Positions 21,815 through 32,461 of a DNA stretch of 64,000 bases are shown piece after piece; positions within the stretch are counted from its first letter, which is position 1, and every line of letters begins with the position of its first letter. The translations under genes and the position numbers were made by a program. The DNA is taken from positions 4,154,001 through 4,218,000 of the forward strand of contig OX637337.1 of NCBI GenBank assembly GCA_951799405.1. The letters run 5' to 3'. The notes below the pieces were generated by a model. The model saw only the letters and a program-made list of their open reading frames with translations. It was not told the DNA's origin and made no database searches. This DNA is from Agapetus fuscipes. Its lineage: Eukaryota; Arthropoda; Insecta; Trichoptera; Glossosomatidae.

Positions 21815-21985
21815 AATTGAACAAAAGAAGTATGCAAGGACCGAAATAAATGGCGGTTGATCTGCAATGTTGGCGGCTAGAGCTCCTAATTTTCATTTAA
21901 GTTAGTTTTATTTTAAAACGATTGTAATGTATTTTTTCGTTTTGTTCAACGTTTCTTTATTATTTTGTTCCTTGACTAAAAGGTT
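21815..21985 (+). mobile_element. LINE-C C-terminus and start of its 3' UTR
   Basis: aagaagtatgcaaggaccga and ggcggttgatctgcaatgtt encode the KEVCKDRK..WRLICNV end shared with 33.3 and 61.0 kb. It continues to ttccttgactaaaagg, the beginning of Rep-C, then is cut off by SINE-B sequence. Confidence 0.65.
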
Positions 21986-22005
21986 ATTTAATGATTTTAG
22001 TTAAT

Positions 22006-22325
22006 AGGTCCCGAATCGCCGCATGCGACCCCTTCGGGGATAACGCAGGCAAGAAGTTACACTATATGTGTAGCTTACAGTGGCGACGCGTGCCAGCCGG
22101 TTCCCATCGGCTTCCCTTTTAAAATGATGTAACAAAGTAGTTAAAAAATCAAAATAAATACATTTAAAACTAAAGAAACAATACGTATTTTTCCCACATT
22201 GAAACCATGCAGTCTACTTACTTTATTATCATTTCTTCCTCATTTCAAACGGGAAACCGATGGAAACCGGCTTGTATGGCACCTTTCGCCACTGGTAGCT
22301 TAGCTTAGCTTAGTTGCGTTGCGTT
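22006..22325 (+). mobile_element. SINE-B 3' end, split by a hAT MITE
   Basis: gcatgcgaccccttcgggga to tgtgtagctta (22077) resumes after the MITE as gtagcttagc...gttgcgttgcg. Together they give the normal SINE-B 3' end. Confidence 0.85.
22078..22294. mobile_element. hAT-type MITE with 8-bp target duplication
   Basis: Terminal inverted repeats CAGTGGCG.../...CGCCACTG extend imperfectly into ccggtt/aaccgg. gtagctta is duplicated at 22070-22077 and 22295-22302. An 8-bp duplication and CAGNG ends are hallmarks of hAT. Non-autonomous: 217 bp with no ORF. Confidence 0.92.
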
Positions 22326-22382
22326 TCATACATTCATTGATCAAAGTGTGCTGACTTTGGACTATGTAGAGAATTATATTAT

Positions 22383-22665
22383 TTTTTTAAAACTGCACAA
22401 ATTTCAAAACTTAATTTAAATCGGATATTAACGAACCGTTTAGAGAGATTACATCATTCTCGACGTTTCGTCAGTGACGTAGCCGACGTCTTCAGGAGAA
22501 CATCCTCTCTGTACGACGACTGAGGATGAACTGAATTTGAAAACACTTTGTCACAAATCACTGACTACCTTAATATCCGATTTAAATTAAGTTTTGAAAT
22601 TTGTGCAGTTTTAAAAATTAATATAATTGTCAAAATGTCAAACGACCGTAATTCTAACTTACACC
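22383..22665. mobile_element. Penelope-terminus-like inverted repeat
   Basis: Arms of about 46 bp (22383-22431 and 22570-22619, containing cttaatttaaatcgga and its complement) flank a core with cgacgtttcgtcagtgacgt. The outer right flank tcaaacgaccgtaattctaa recurs at 34.4 kb, and inverted at 43.9 kb. Confidence 0.7.
22457..22500 (-). ncRNA. Hammerhead-ribozyme-like motif (CUGAAGA type)
   Basis: Minus strand: UUCUC, CUGAAGA (22495-22489), one extra C, stem II GUCGG with its partner CUGAC (one G-U pair), GAA (22469-22467), stem III reduced to A-U around CG, C at the cleavage position (22462), then GAGAA closing a 5-bp stem I. Core position 7 may vary, so CUGAAGA is allowed. C17 is the preferred cleavage base. 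Confidence 0.55.
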
Positions 22666-22679
22666 TAACTGCTATGTAG

Positions 22680-23110
22680 AGAAGCTTGGGACTTAGTTAT
22701 GTGATTGATTTTACACAAAAGACGTCAAGAGTACAGTCTCCCGTGAAACCAAAACTCACCGTCGTCTTGGTGAGGGGAGGCGGGGGTGAGCCGGGCCATT
22801 CTATATGTAAAATTCATCTCGTCCGCTCTGAGCAGGGTAGCGCCAGGGCCCCTGGGTGCCGTCCGTCTTTCCGTCCGGCTGACCGCTTAGGGCCCCCTCA
22901 CCCCGAGTACAAAGCTCCGCAAAGAACTCCCCTCGAAGGCGTAAATAGTACATTGAAAAAATGTATGGAAGCTGAATCGCTCTGCAGGAGTGCTGTCGTG
23001 GATTTCATGCATTTTAGATTTACGCTGTCGAGGTGAGGTTTACGCGGTGTTTTGTACTCGGCGTACTTGTCGTGGCTCCCTCCATACATTATATCATCCC
23101 GCACTATTCG
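22680..23110. other. GC-richer unclassified segment
   Basis: Contains long open frames on both strands (for example 22686-23036) with no recognisable domain. The words gtcgaggtgaggttta and gttttgtactcgg are echoed at 17.49-17.53 kb, so it is probably an unclassified repeat. Confidence 0.35.
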
Positions 23111-23137
23111 ATGGTTTGCCTGAGATGACCACAGTTT

Positions 23138-24058
23138 CAAGTGGTTTGATGGTAGAACGGCATAGTGACAAAAAACACATGGCAGAATATCACATGATAG
23201 AACAACACATAAAAAAAAAATCACATGACAAAACATCACAGGAAAGTACCTACATCAAGACAAAACGGCACGTGATGGAACGTCATTGTGATGCTTTGTC
23301 ATGTGATGTTTTTTCATGTGTCATGAAAAAAAAAAATTAGGCTGATTTATTTGGTGAGCGCTGTTTTTATGTGTATCACACCTCAAGAGCCCTCTGCGAG
23401 CTTGGTCGTCGCTGTAGAATCCGTCAATTCTCAAGCAAGACCCAGTTGCTGTAAGGCTGGATGGACCTTTAGTGACCGGTCTTCGGTAAAGGTATATGAT
23501 TTTTTTCACCAAGCAAAGATCATATTTGAAAATATAAATGGTATCTATATATTTTTGTACTTCGCCGGGATTCGAACCCACAACCTTCCATTTACGAGTC
23601 GTTTCCACTGGACTACGGACCGGTCGTAAATGTTCTGTTTGAGCTTTGTGATGTTTTGGCATGTGATGTTTTGTCCTTGTGTTGTTTTGTGATAGTGTAA
23701 ATTTTCTGTGTTTTTTTCTCAGTGTGATAATAATAATATCCTTTATTTCCATACAAATTTACAGTTGCAAAACCAATACATTTGACGGACAATATACATA
23801 CATGATATACACATAATAAACAACATTACACATAAGACACGGATGTACACAGTTAACTACATATACCTAGAGATGACACCTCTAGATAAACGGAAAATGA
23901 CTTAAAAGTTTCATGGAAGATATCTATTGATATTCCATTCAACATCCTCATTGCACAGTGGATTGTCGTGTGACGTCGTGTGCTGTTCTGTCATGTGATG
24001 TAAAGGCATGTGATGTTATGTCGTGTCTTGTTTTGTCACTGTTCTATTCTATCCTTTC
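23138..24058. mobile_element. Foldback-like (FB) element 2, interrupted by SINE-A
   Basis: The left arm (23138-23325) carries gtgacaaaaaacacatggca-type units; the right arm (23630-24058) carries the inverted unit tgtgatgttttgtca and ends gtcactgttctattctatcc. An unrelated AT-rich interval of about 250 bp lies at 23720-23960. Confidence 0.6.
23337..23626 (-). mobile_element. SINE-A with LINE-type tail
   Basis: A full-length minus copy from accggtcc (23625) to the tail gatacacataaaaacagcgc. It lies inside FB element 2. A few bases between the anticodon-like region and box A are lost. Confidence 0.88.
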
Positions 24059-24182
24059 ACACTAATACGAGTATATATGTGTGAAATCGTACAAATATAA
24101 TTTAACATATTTTGCTGACGTAGTTTGAAAATTGTCTAGTTATATTTTAGAAATCGCTTTAGTTGGTAGCTCACTCCGTAGA

Positions 24183-24468
24183 GCTACGCTAATAAGCTAC
24201 ACATGTAGTATAACTTCTTGCCGCATTTTCCTCCGAGGGATCGCATGTGACCAGTAGAGCCTATTTGTGTTTACAAGTAAGAGAATCGGCCACACGCTAA
24301 GAACTTCAGATGAAATGGGGATTTCCCAGCTCCTGAGTTCTCATTGCTTGTTAAACCGTCGTAGACCTTGCCGGTTACAATGATTTGGGGTTTAAAAGAA
24401 ACACGGCTGAAACCGAACTCTAGCCATCTAGCTTTGAATGCAAACATTTTACCACCTGGACCAATCGG
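24183..24468 (-). mobile_element. SINE-B, diverged
   Basis: The 3' end agctacacatgtagtataac, body cacacgctaagaacttcag and head gaccaatcggcg are recognisable. Box B is lost. Confidence 0.75.
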
Positions 24469-24867
24469 CGATGCACCGTCAATCGATTAATAATAATTAA
24501 AGAAAACTCTTATCTATTGAAAAAATAAAACTTTTTTTTTAATTTTTCAGTATAAGTGAACACAAATCATCTGTGAAATAAATTTAAATTGCTAAACTAT
24601 AAATGTGAATTGTAAAAAAAAAATATAAATTGTTAAATAAATCTAAATTTTAAATAAATATCCTGTAAAGAAGACCAGTTTTATTTTTAATTTGAAGACT
24701 ATTTGAACCCTAAAAACATAACACTATCAACATCAAAGTAAGAAATATTATCTACCTACCTATTAGCATAAGTACCTGGAGTATAAAAAAATGGGTAAAC
24801 TCCCTTCCAGCGCGTAAAGAGAAAAAAATATGGATAATAAAACAGCTCAATAAGACAGCTGAAATAT
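24469..24867. other. No gene seen; A/T-rich
   Basis: Repeated aaattgt(t)aaa words, no ORF. Confidence 0.45.
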
Positions 24868-25485
24868 ATTAAAAAATATCTACCGTTGGAAGCTAAAAGG
24901 TCACTCGTCAACGCTTTTGTAGTATCCAAAGTGGACTACTGTAATGGCATTTATGCAGCCCAACCACAGTGTGAATTAAGTCGGTTGCAGTCAGTAATGA
25001 ATGCAGGCGCGCGGCTTATATTCAACCAAACCAAACACTGTCACATAACTCCGCTTTTAGAGCGACTCCACTGGTTAAGGGTTTCCTCAACGCGTCAAAT
25101 TTAAACTTGGCCTTATCACATACAAAGCTCTCCATGATGCAGCTCCTTTCTACATCCAAGAGCTGATTGTCTCAAAAGTCCTGGGCTCAAGGGAGCAAAC
25201 ACTAAGATCAGCAGAGAACGGAGCGGAAACCCTGCTAAATGAACCTAGAAGAAAAATTGCCACTGTTTTCGGAGACCGTGCTTTTGCAGTGGCTGGCCCT
25301 GCGACCTGGAATCATCTACCACCAGAAATCCAGAGGTCTAAGACGATTGAGGACCTAAAGAGGAGGATGAAGACATTTTTCTTCGCCCAGTAAAATACTA
25401 AGCGCCCTTGGAGTGACATTGAGTTACGAAACGGCGCTGATAAGGAAATCATCATAATCATCATCATCATCATCATCACCTTTTG
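24868..25485 (+). mobile_element. LINE-L2: longest L2/CR1-like 3' fragment, frameshifted
   Basis: The frame at 24886-25104 (SLVNAFVVSKVDYCNG, ARLIF, ITPLLERLHWL) continues after a frameshift near 25100 with KLGLITYKALHDAAPFYIQE and FGDRAFAVAGPATWNHLPPE, up to the stop at about 25391. It is the thumb and C-terminal part of an L2/CR1 reverse-transcriptase ORF. The 3' UTR agcgcccttggagtgac...gttacgaaacggcgct and an (ATC)n tail follow. The catalytic palm is absent, so it is dead. Confidence 0.9.
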
Positions 25486-25644
25486 AGCTATTTAGTCTTC
25501 ATACATTTTTTTCTGTTTACAAACCCTTTTATACTTGATATATTATACGAGTATCTTTAGCAAAAGTCATTTGCTTCGCTGTGCCAAAATATTTATATTG
25601 CTTGTTTACAAGCTTTCTCATTAAAAATACTCGGGAATTATTCG

Positions 25645-25860
25645 TCCCCTGACAGTTCACGGGGCCGAGGGTTAAAGCAACCCCTTGTAGCCCCAGCAGG
25701 TCAGGGTTCAACTCCTCTCCCGACGTTTAGGGGACGTTTTGTCATCCCAAAGATGCTATTAGGACAAACAACCCATTGCCGGCTAAACATGACAACTATC
25801 CCATTCCAGATATTAACTATTAATTTGCGAAGGCCGGAAAGGTCCAGTGAATAAATGGAT
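25645..25860 (+). mobile_element. tRNA-like SINE, third family
   Basis: ttcacggggccgagggttaa resembles box A and gtcagggttcaactcctctc resembles box B. An unrelated body of about 140 bases follows. Only one copy is in the window, so the family assignment is tentative. Confidence 0.4.
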
Positions 25861-25944
25861 ATCTGTTTGTATTTCAACGTTTAATCCATTATACTATTTC
25901 ATCAACAATTCATTAGGTACTGTTATGTTTGTACGACGGTTCTG

Positions 25945-26350
25945 TTTAATTGAAACCCCCACTTCAACTAAAGTGGTTGGCGTAAGACTGATGATGATGA
26001 TGATGAGTTGATGATGATTTCTTTATAGCGCCGTTTCGTGATGTAGTCACTCCAAGGGCGCTTGTGCAAACGATGCCAGAAGTTTGCTTGTCTTCAGTGC
26101 ATTCCGGAACTTTCCATTGTCCTCTAGCTCTCTCACATGATGTGGCAGGTGGTTCCAGGTCAGAGGACCAGCACGCTCTCCAAACATTGTGTTAACTCTT
26201 CTTATCGGTTCTTCAATCTTTGATTTGGCTCAAGTTTCAGCCGAGACTGACCCCTTACCTGTAAAAATAAATAGGTTCCACTCACCATGTGCGAAACCCT
26301 CCGGGAATAAATAGTTACACTATATGCGTAGCTTAGTTGCGTTGCGTTGC
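25945..26350 (+). mobile_element. SINE-B 3' half, split by a LINE insertion
   Basis: gaaacccccacttcaact to gcgtaagactga (25991) resumes at agactgaccccttacctg (26244) and ends gtagcttagttgcgttgcg. The head is missing. Confidence 0.85.
25992..26243 (-). mobile_element. LINE-L2 insertion with 7-bp target duplication
   Basis: Minus strand: FGERAG..LTWNHLPHHVRE, the normal C-terminal end with QAPLE, the 3' UTR hairpin and a (TCA)n tail. agactga flanks it at 25985-25991 and 26244-26250, which shows target-primed insertion into a pre-existing SINE-B. Confidence 0.9.
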
Positions 26351-26449
26351 GGTGTTTTATTTTACACAATTCATTTTAGATTCGGTTCGTATACAGAGTC
26401 ACTTTACACCTGCCTAATACAACGGTCGGTTGATTTTTGAAGCTGCAAC
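26351..26449 (-). mobile_element. LTR-B fragment
   Basis: ttacacaattcattttag, cggttcgtatacagagtcac and caacggtcggttga match LTR-B at 400-490 and 39.9 kb. Confidence 0.5.
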
Positions 26450-26655
26450 CCAGAATAGAATACCCCCAAATTTTACTCAGCCTTCACAAGAAATGAGTAC
26501 CAGCCCCTTCGCAAGCTGGGGGGAAACCCCCACTTGTAACTGAAGTGGTTGAAGTACGACAGGGCCCCTTACCTATAGAAATAAATAGGTTCCACTCGCC
26601 ACATGCGACACCTTCAGGGAGAACGAGAAGTTACACTTTATATGTAGCATAGTCA
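26450..26655 (+). mobile_element. SINE-B, 5'-truncated
   Basis: From ttttactcagccttcaca to gttacactttatatgtagca. The tRNA head is absent. Confidence 0.8.
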
Positions 26656-27829
26656 TGTCACGTCACTTGTGTCTCAAAAATACATTTGAAAAAGATTTTT
26701 TCTTTAACAAATGATCACATATAGTAATAGACAGCAATATTTGCCTTTTTTTTCTCAATATTACAAATTCATCATTTTTTCTTACCCTTCAAAACATTAC
26801 GAAACCTAAAGAGGTAGGTATCATCCGTTTCAGAAACCAATCTTCCTCACTTGACCGGACGCCATAAATTTGACTCCAAATTTTCATACTAACAATGACA
26901 AAAATGACCTATGCTTAGGTACCCTCGTTTACAAATGGCACACAAGAGACTCAAACGGCCAATTTGGACACTGAAAAAAAAAACAGTTTTTCGTTGATGC
27001 ATCGAAGAAATCATTTCTGGACAATTTGCCAAAGGCGTAAAGTCGCTATGAGTAACCGCCTTTTTCTCCACAACCCAAATTTAGTTGTTTTACGTTTCAT
27101 AGCATTCACAAATAAAAGTACAGTAACCGAAACAGCGCCTCTAGTAAGCTTTTGAGTTTTCATGCGTTTTTTGGATGTTATAGTTCAAACCATTGAGTAA
27201 TAACATAGTGGAGCAGAAACTAACTTACTGCATTGGTACATACTATAGACCACATATGTCGCAGTCCTGTCAAACGTTGCAGTGGTGTAGTCATACAAAG
27301 CATGTTTTTACGAGTCAAATTCTATTTTTCTTGCTTTTTCTGTTTTGTGTGTTCGACACACAATTAGAACACATGCTATAATGTCTTAAAATAATGCTTT
27401 TTTCCTCAATTTTATCGATCACAAGATTTAAAACGCGCACGTGCTTTGTTCGGGCAGTCATTATATTTGCAATTCTGCTAGCAATCTAGAAACTGTTATG
27501 TTACTAAATGGAAAGATACCTTCAGAATGTACCTACAGGATACTCACTCCGGCTAGCTATCATCGGCATCACTCTCAGGGCGTGGGGTTCTTTCTTTGTG
27601 TTGCTCACCTTGTATTTTGGGAAGGGTTGTATATTTATAAGACAAGAGCTAATGTTAACAAAAGAGATTTAATCAGTTAAAGTCAAATGTAAAACTTAAA
27701 TCCATAAAAAGGGAAAGAAGAATAGTGGAGAAGGAAATAGCAAGACCTGTATTAACACTCAAACACAATCACAGGCTCACTTTCACGAAGGACTGATCTG
27801 TAGGCTGGAGTCCTAGGCGAGCTTACATT
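26656..27829. other. No gene recognised
   Basis: Several 60-80 codon ORFs (26964, 27193, 27441) lack domains and conserved starts. No recognised repeat. Confidence 0.4.
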
Positions 27830-27960
27830 AAGCCCGGGAGGTGATTTTCACGGCTCGGGGCTTCGCCCCCCGAGAGCCGCAGTCCATGAGGCGAATGCCT
27901 CAACACGTGGAGGCTCCTCTGCACCAGGCTCCGGTCCATAATCCGGTCCGGTTCATCTCT
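27830..27960. other. GC-rich segment with strong hairpin
   Basis: The segment ggctcggggcttcg followed by ccccccgagagcc can form a stem-loop of about 8 bp with a cttcg loop (about 27871-27897). The composition differs sharply from the AT-rich surroundings. Not recognised; it might be part of a retrotransposon UTR. Confidence 0.4.
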
Positions 27961-28324
27961 TTTCGTTAAAAATAGTTTCTAGTCCAAAGATATCACAAGT
28001 CAATGGTTCAAACGATAAGTTTTTTTACATGGGGTAGTGTACCCTTTAAGTCCTAAGGGTGCGCTAAAGCAGCCCTCTATGAATATATTTGACATAGATT
28101 TTGCGTCAGGGGATGATCTTCATAGTTTTTCGAGACGCGTTTATTGTTATTGCCGGAGAAAGGGGTGGGGAAGGCAAGGAAACAGAAATATCTCATATCC
28201 TTCTTTGTGGTGTACCCGAGTTGAATTTATGACTCTCTAGCTTTGGGATGAAATTTTTGCAAGTCAAAACCTTACTTGAAAATGCGTACTGTTAAGTTTT
28301 ATATAAAAAGGTACCTACATATTA

Positions 28325-28860
28325 TAAACGTTCCATGATAGAACGCTAGTGACAAAACGACACATGACAGAACGACACATGACAGAGCGACACTATGACT
28401 TTGGAGACCATGCTTTCCGTGTTGCGGGTCCGGTGGAGTGGAACAGACTGCCACCCGGAGTGAAGAACTCCAAATCTATGGGTATATTTCGCGGAGCTCT
28501 CAAGATGCACCTTTTCAAAAAGTCTTATTCGTGATCGGAGAGGGCCCTTGAGGTGTGACACACACAAAAACGGCGCTCTGTTATCATGTGCAATTTAAAA
28601 TAAATAAGCCTGACATATATATATATGACAAAACATCACAATGGCATAACATCAAAGTTGTCATGTGATGTTTTTTGATGTGCCATTCTGTTTTAGGTAT
28701 GTGCTGTTTTTTCCTTGTGTTGTTTTGTCATAGTGATGAACTTTATATGTTGTTTTCTCATTGCGATCTACTGTCATGTGTTGTTCTGTCATGTGTCGTT
28801 GTGTCATGTGTCATTATGTCATGTGTCGTTTTATCACCTTGCCGTTCTATCCTGTCACAA
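28325..28860. mobile_element. Foldback-like (FB) element 3
   Basis: The left arm (28325-28390) has ccatgatagaacg and three units of tgacagaacgacaca; the right arm (28620-28860) has inverted units (tgtcgttgtgtca) and ends ccgttctatcctgtcac. The outermost gatagaacg is shared between the arms. A LINE remnant lies between them. Confidence 0.65.
28386..28590 (+). mobile_element. L2-like LINE 3' end whose tail matches SINE-A
   Basis: The frame FGDHAFRVAGPVEWNRLPPG to HLFKKSYS, with its stop at about 28534, is the same C-terminal domain as LINE-L2 but a different family. Its 3' UTR gagggcccttgaggtgtgac, then acaaaaacggcgctc, is nearly the tail of SINE-A. That makes it the likely enzyme source for SINE-A (inference). 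Confidence 0.8.
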
Positions 28861-28944
28861 TGATTTACTTACATCCTCAAATTCCACCAGCCAGCTAAAG
28901 GATCATCAAAGTCATATGGACGTGGGGTTATTTTTTTTTACTTA

Positions 28945-29071
28945 TGTCCGGTATTTTCAACATTAGTATAGAGACTTTATATTGTATGAAATGGACGCAC
29001 TTTCATTCCTGTGGGTAGTTTTTTTTGTATCAGTATACAGTCACATATGCTAACGCTGAAAATACCGGGCC
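28945..29071. mobile_element. H1 MITE (Harbinger type), TTA duplication
   Basis: TTA at 28942-28944 and 29072-29074 flanks a 127-bp element with ends tgtccggtattttcaac and gctgaaaataccgggcc. Three sister copies are listed below. Confidence 0.88.
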
Positions 29072-29384
29072 TTAGGAAATTCTATATTAATGGATAGCTT
29101 AAGAATTAATGAAAGCATGATTTTTTTTTTTAAACTTGATTTATTCGATAAACTTTGAATTTTAAATAAACCTTTAAATTAAATTTAAAATAAAGTTACA
29201 TCAGGGTTATTCTGGCATACGCCAGACCACGCAAAAATATTCTTACTTAGAAGCTTCGAGAGCACGCTCACACCATTGAAAAAACACAAGTATAATTATC
29301 TAAGTACTTGCATCTAAAAACACACAGACACACAATCATACATTCTTAACAATAGTATTGTCGAAACCACGTTAGGGTCAATCT
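29072..29384. other. No gene seen
   Basis: AT-rich, no recognised repeat. Confidence 0.4.
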
Positions 29385-29515
29385 TCGACACCCAGACAAT
29401 TGGACCAACTTTCGGAAACGTCTGGAAGCTCCAGCTCCGAAAGATCACGGCAACAGATCCCGGAAAACCTCACTCCAGCATCATCAGCCGGCCGTGTAAG
29501 CCTAAAACTCTTATT
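29385..29515. mobile_element. Single arm of the 35.1-kb inverted-repeat family
   Basis: aacgtctggaagctccagct, cacggcaacagatcccggaa and cactccagcatcatcagccg are the same blocks that form both arms at 35105-35285. Only one arm is present here. Confidence 0.65.
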
Positions 29516-29519
29516 CAAT

Positions 29520-29575
29520 TGAACCAACTTTCTTGCCACCTATCCCTAAAATAGGGGTGACATTGGCAAAAGTTT
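29520..29575 (-). repeat. Rep-C fragment
   Basis: caactttcttgccacctatc and aggggtgacattggcaaaag. Confidence 0.55.
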
Positions 29576-29970
29576 TAATTAAGTTCATCAACCTTTTAAG
29601 CTAAGCTTACAAAAACATAAATATTCATTAAAGTTGTATCTTGAATTAGCCTCCAGGTGAAAGGGTTTATCCATAAGTTTTTATGATCTTTCTTGAAAAA
29701 AGAAGGCAAGATCCTCCTTTCTAATTACTGACTTTCATTATCCACCATGACACCCTTCCACTCATCAAAACGCCTCATCAGGAATGCAAATGTCTCAATT
29801 TTAAAATGTACCTACCACTAAAAAGAATCATTTTAATAACTCAGAAGGGAGAGTTTAGCGAGGGAAGGAGTTCTGAAAGTTTCTTTTTGGTAAAATTTCT
29901 TGAGAGCGATACAAATGTTAACAAAAAAAAGCGCTCTGCAAATCTTGAAGATTTTTCCGGAAACAACAAC

Positions 29971-30110
29971 GTTACTGTAACTGTAACTGTTACTCTGTCT
30001 AGGGAGTGGCCACAGCCTCTACAGATTTGCCTTCATTTTTTCTTATTCTTGCATACTTCCTTCATTATTCATTCACATTCATCACCTTTTTCATACATTT
30101 CCTTCGCTTT
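29971..30110 (-). mobile_element. LINE-D 3' end
   Basis: Minus strand: the coding end of a non-LTR ORF (KVMNVNE.., KKMKANL-like) followed by a tail of repeated cagtaa/aacagt units at 29970-29998. Same family as 39.4 kb. Confidence 0.6.
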
Positions 30111-30174
30111 GATTCCCTATAAAAATTAATAGGTCCTGATTATCACATGCGACCAAGAAAATACGTAAGCTTAT

Positions 30175-30320
30175 GATTAAATGCATGCTCACTAACAAAC
30201 ACGCATAAGTTTGCACATGGTGTTTAGGTACATAAACCTAAAATGAAACAATGCCCTGCAAGTTCTACCGAATTTCTCTGAACATAGCATAGGAAGTCAG
30301 CCTCATACCAACATAAAACA
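30175..30320 (-). repeat. Rep-C, diverged
   Basis: aaatgcatgctcactaacaa through gtcagcctcataccaac. The middle tgacattggcaaag block is missing. Confidence 0.6.
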
Positions 30321-30939
30321 TCAAAATCAACAAAGGACAATGAAGTCTTCAAAATGGTTTAAAAAACGTTTGTGTAGATTAGTTGATTTTTTTAATTTTC
30401 TAAAGAAAGTGCATTCACTGAGTGAAAATTCATTTTCATTTTAATTAAAAACTGTTTGTATAACAAGGTTTTATTTCCACATTTTTTGAGTTTACAATGC
30501 CTTAGCGCTATTGCACCTAATCCGTCCATCTTCAGAGGCTAACTCTAGTTGATTTTTCCCAAAAAAAAAAAATCTATAGAATCCTTCCCTCTCATCTTGT
30601 TTTCAGTGTGAAAATAATAAAACGCAATAATGTTAAAAACTTGTCTGACTCTTTATGCGTCTCCAAAGACTACTCTAGAAAGTTCCACCTCCTCCCCCTG
30701 CCCCCCCCCCCAGGGCAGGAGGCAACAAGCTATAGAAGCAATTTTAATTAACAACTCTCTACAACTCTTTCCTCCCGCCCTCTGTCTTTCACCTTTCTGC
30801 GCCCCCGTTCACTCGGAAAGACTAATTAATTCTTTCTGCAGTGCCTTTCTGAACTTTCTGAAGCTAAATACCTTCGTGGATATTCAGCTTGCTTTTGTGT
30901 TTTTAAGAGTCAAAGCACATTTTTATGGGTTGCAAAACA
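30321..30939. other. No gene recognised
   Basis: ORF 30630-31019 runs into the minisatellite and has no domain. A C-run (cccccccccccc near 30703) is present. Confidence 0.4.
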
Positions 30940-31100
30940 AAATGTCCACTGACAAAATATCCACCCGACAAAATGTCCATGCGACAAAATGTCCACCGAC
31001 AAAATGTCCACCGAAATAATGTCCATCAACAATAGGTCCACCCGACAAATAGTCCACGCGACAAATTATTATCCACTCCACAAAATGTCCGCCGACTTCA
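30940..31100 (+). repeat. Minisatellite, 15/16-bp unit, about 10 copies
   Basis: The unit gacaaaatgtccaccc alternates between 15 and 16 bases; the last units are degraded. Spacer-like variation is absent, so it is not a CRISPR array. Confidence 0.9.
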
Positions 31101-31529
31101 GGAGGTACCTTTTCTGCACGACTTTTGAGGGAGGACGAATATCTTCATGCAGGATAGGTGCCTCCTGGAGACGTTGGTCACCAACGAAAGCATCGACCCT
31201 TAGATAACTTTGGGTAATTAATGAATTAAAATATTCCTTGAATAAAAAAATCTGAGTACTTGATTGTAATTTAAAGCAGATTCTGGCTCGGCAGAAAAGG
31301 ATTACTGAATTATATTAACTTATTTTCATTCAGATTCTAACCGGCATTGTTAAAATTCAAACACGCATGTCAAAGTCACCGTCTTGACTCCCTTTTCCAA
31401 AACACGAACAGTTCAAACTACTTTCAAGATATTTTCACAACATTTAAAAAAAAAATGTTAGGATGTGTTTACGTCCAAATAACCGCCATTTAATTTTACA
31501 CGTTTTATGTGGCATTAAAACATCAAGGT
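31101..31529. other. No gene seen
   Basis: No recognised repeat or credible ORF. Confidence 0.4.
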
Positions 31530-31690
31530 GTGCGGCACCTCCGTAGGTGTGAGAGCCCCCTACGTGCGACCGTATGACATTTTAATATTAATACGGTCGT
31601 TACAGGGGACGCCAACGGCCGTTAACGGGCCGTTACGACGCCGTAGACGCCGTTAAGAGATTCACTTAACGGACGCTCTTCACAAATTAT
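31530..31690. repeat. GC-rich palindromic segment
   Basis: cgaccgtat and atacggtcg form a hairpin about 16 bases apart, extended imperfectly by cccccta/cagggg. It is followed by the palindromic aacggccgttaacgggccgtt in two parts and further cgttaa repeats. Possibly a transposon terminus. Confidence 0.5.
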
Positions 31691-31970
31691 TAAGCTGTAA
31701 GTGTCTTTGCAAATGTCCCATGAAAATGGCGCGAACCGTAATATGTTCCTGTTACTATTTCCGTCATATTCCTGTTGAAAAAGTGAGGGTGCATTAATGC
31801 TAAACAATAGAATATTTCATCTGAAAACGAGGTAATTTATTTTCTAGAATATACTATCACACATTCTTTAAAGGTTTTTTGAAAATTAGACTTATAATCT
31901 GTCAAGTATTTGTAATCTATGTTTCAAGGGTATTTGTAGCTTTATACTCGGGGTAGGTACTGCAGTACTC

Positions 31971-32173
31971 CAGGCGCGTGCATAGCGTAGAGTCAAATAC
32001 ATTTCATAATAAAAAAATTGCAATTTTCTTGAAAATAACATACATATATTTGATATTAATTTACCTGCTAACAATAACTAAAATTGAGACAAAAATATCA
32101 AGGTTAAATGCGCATTTTATCAAATTTTGCCTACCTTATGGATGCACGTGCCTATATGGAATACACGCCCCTG
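31971..32173. mobile_element. Possible diverged hAT-like MITE
   Basis: Ends caggcgcgtgcat and the inverted atgcacgtgcc...cgcccctg flank 203 bp. The 8 flanking bases (cagtactc and cagtaggt) match at only 5 positions, so the target duplication is doubtful. Confidence 0.35.
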
Positions 32174-32327
32174 CAGTAGGTACTCATGTCGATTAGATAC
32201 TTCGAGAATGAGGTTTATTTTCCAGTAATGCAACGGTTTGTCTAGTATCCAAATGTTTAAATTCATTTTAAGTGAATTGTTTTGCTATGAACGGTTACCG
32301 TGATTCCAGGATTTTTTTTACATTATA

Positions 32328-32460
32328 TTTCTTGACTAAAAGGTTAGTAAGAGGCTGACCCTAGGTACTGTAAAAAATGTCTGACTTTATCAATGTCAGG
32401 GGAAGGCTGCAAAAGTTTCAGGATATAAATTCAAATAAGGTTTGCGTTTTTATTTTGTAA
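32328..32460 (+). repeat. Rep-C, 3'-truncated
   Basis: Runs from tttcttgactaaaagg to ttttattttgtaagtat, then is cut by the next Rep-C copy. Confidence 0.65.
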
Positions 32461-32461
32461 G

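Noticed and set aside
22686..23036. 116-codon ORF as a host gene
   Set aside because: No domain, open on both strands from GC-rich composition, and parts recur at 17.5 kb.
30940..31100. CRISPR array
   Set aside because: The units are contiguous with no unique spacers, and the genome is eukaryotic.
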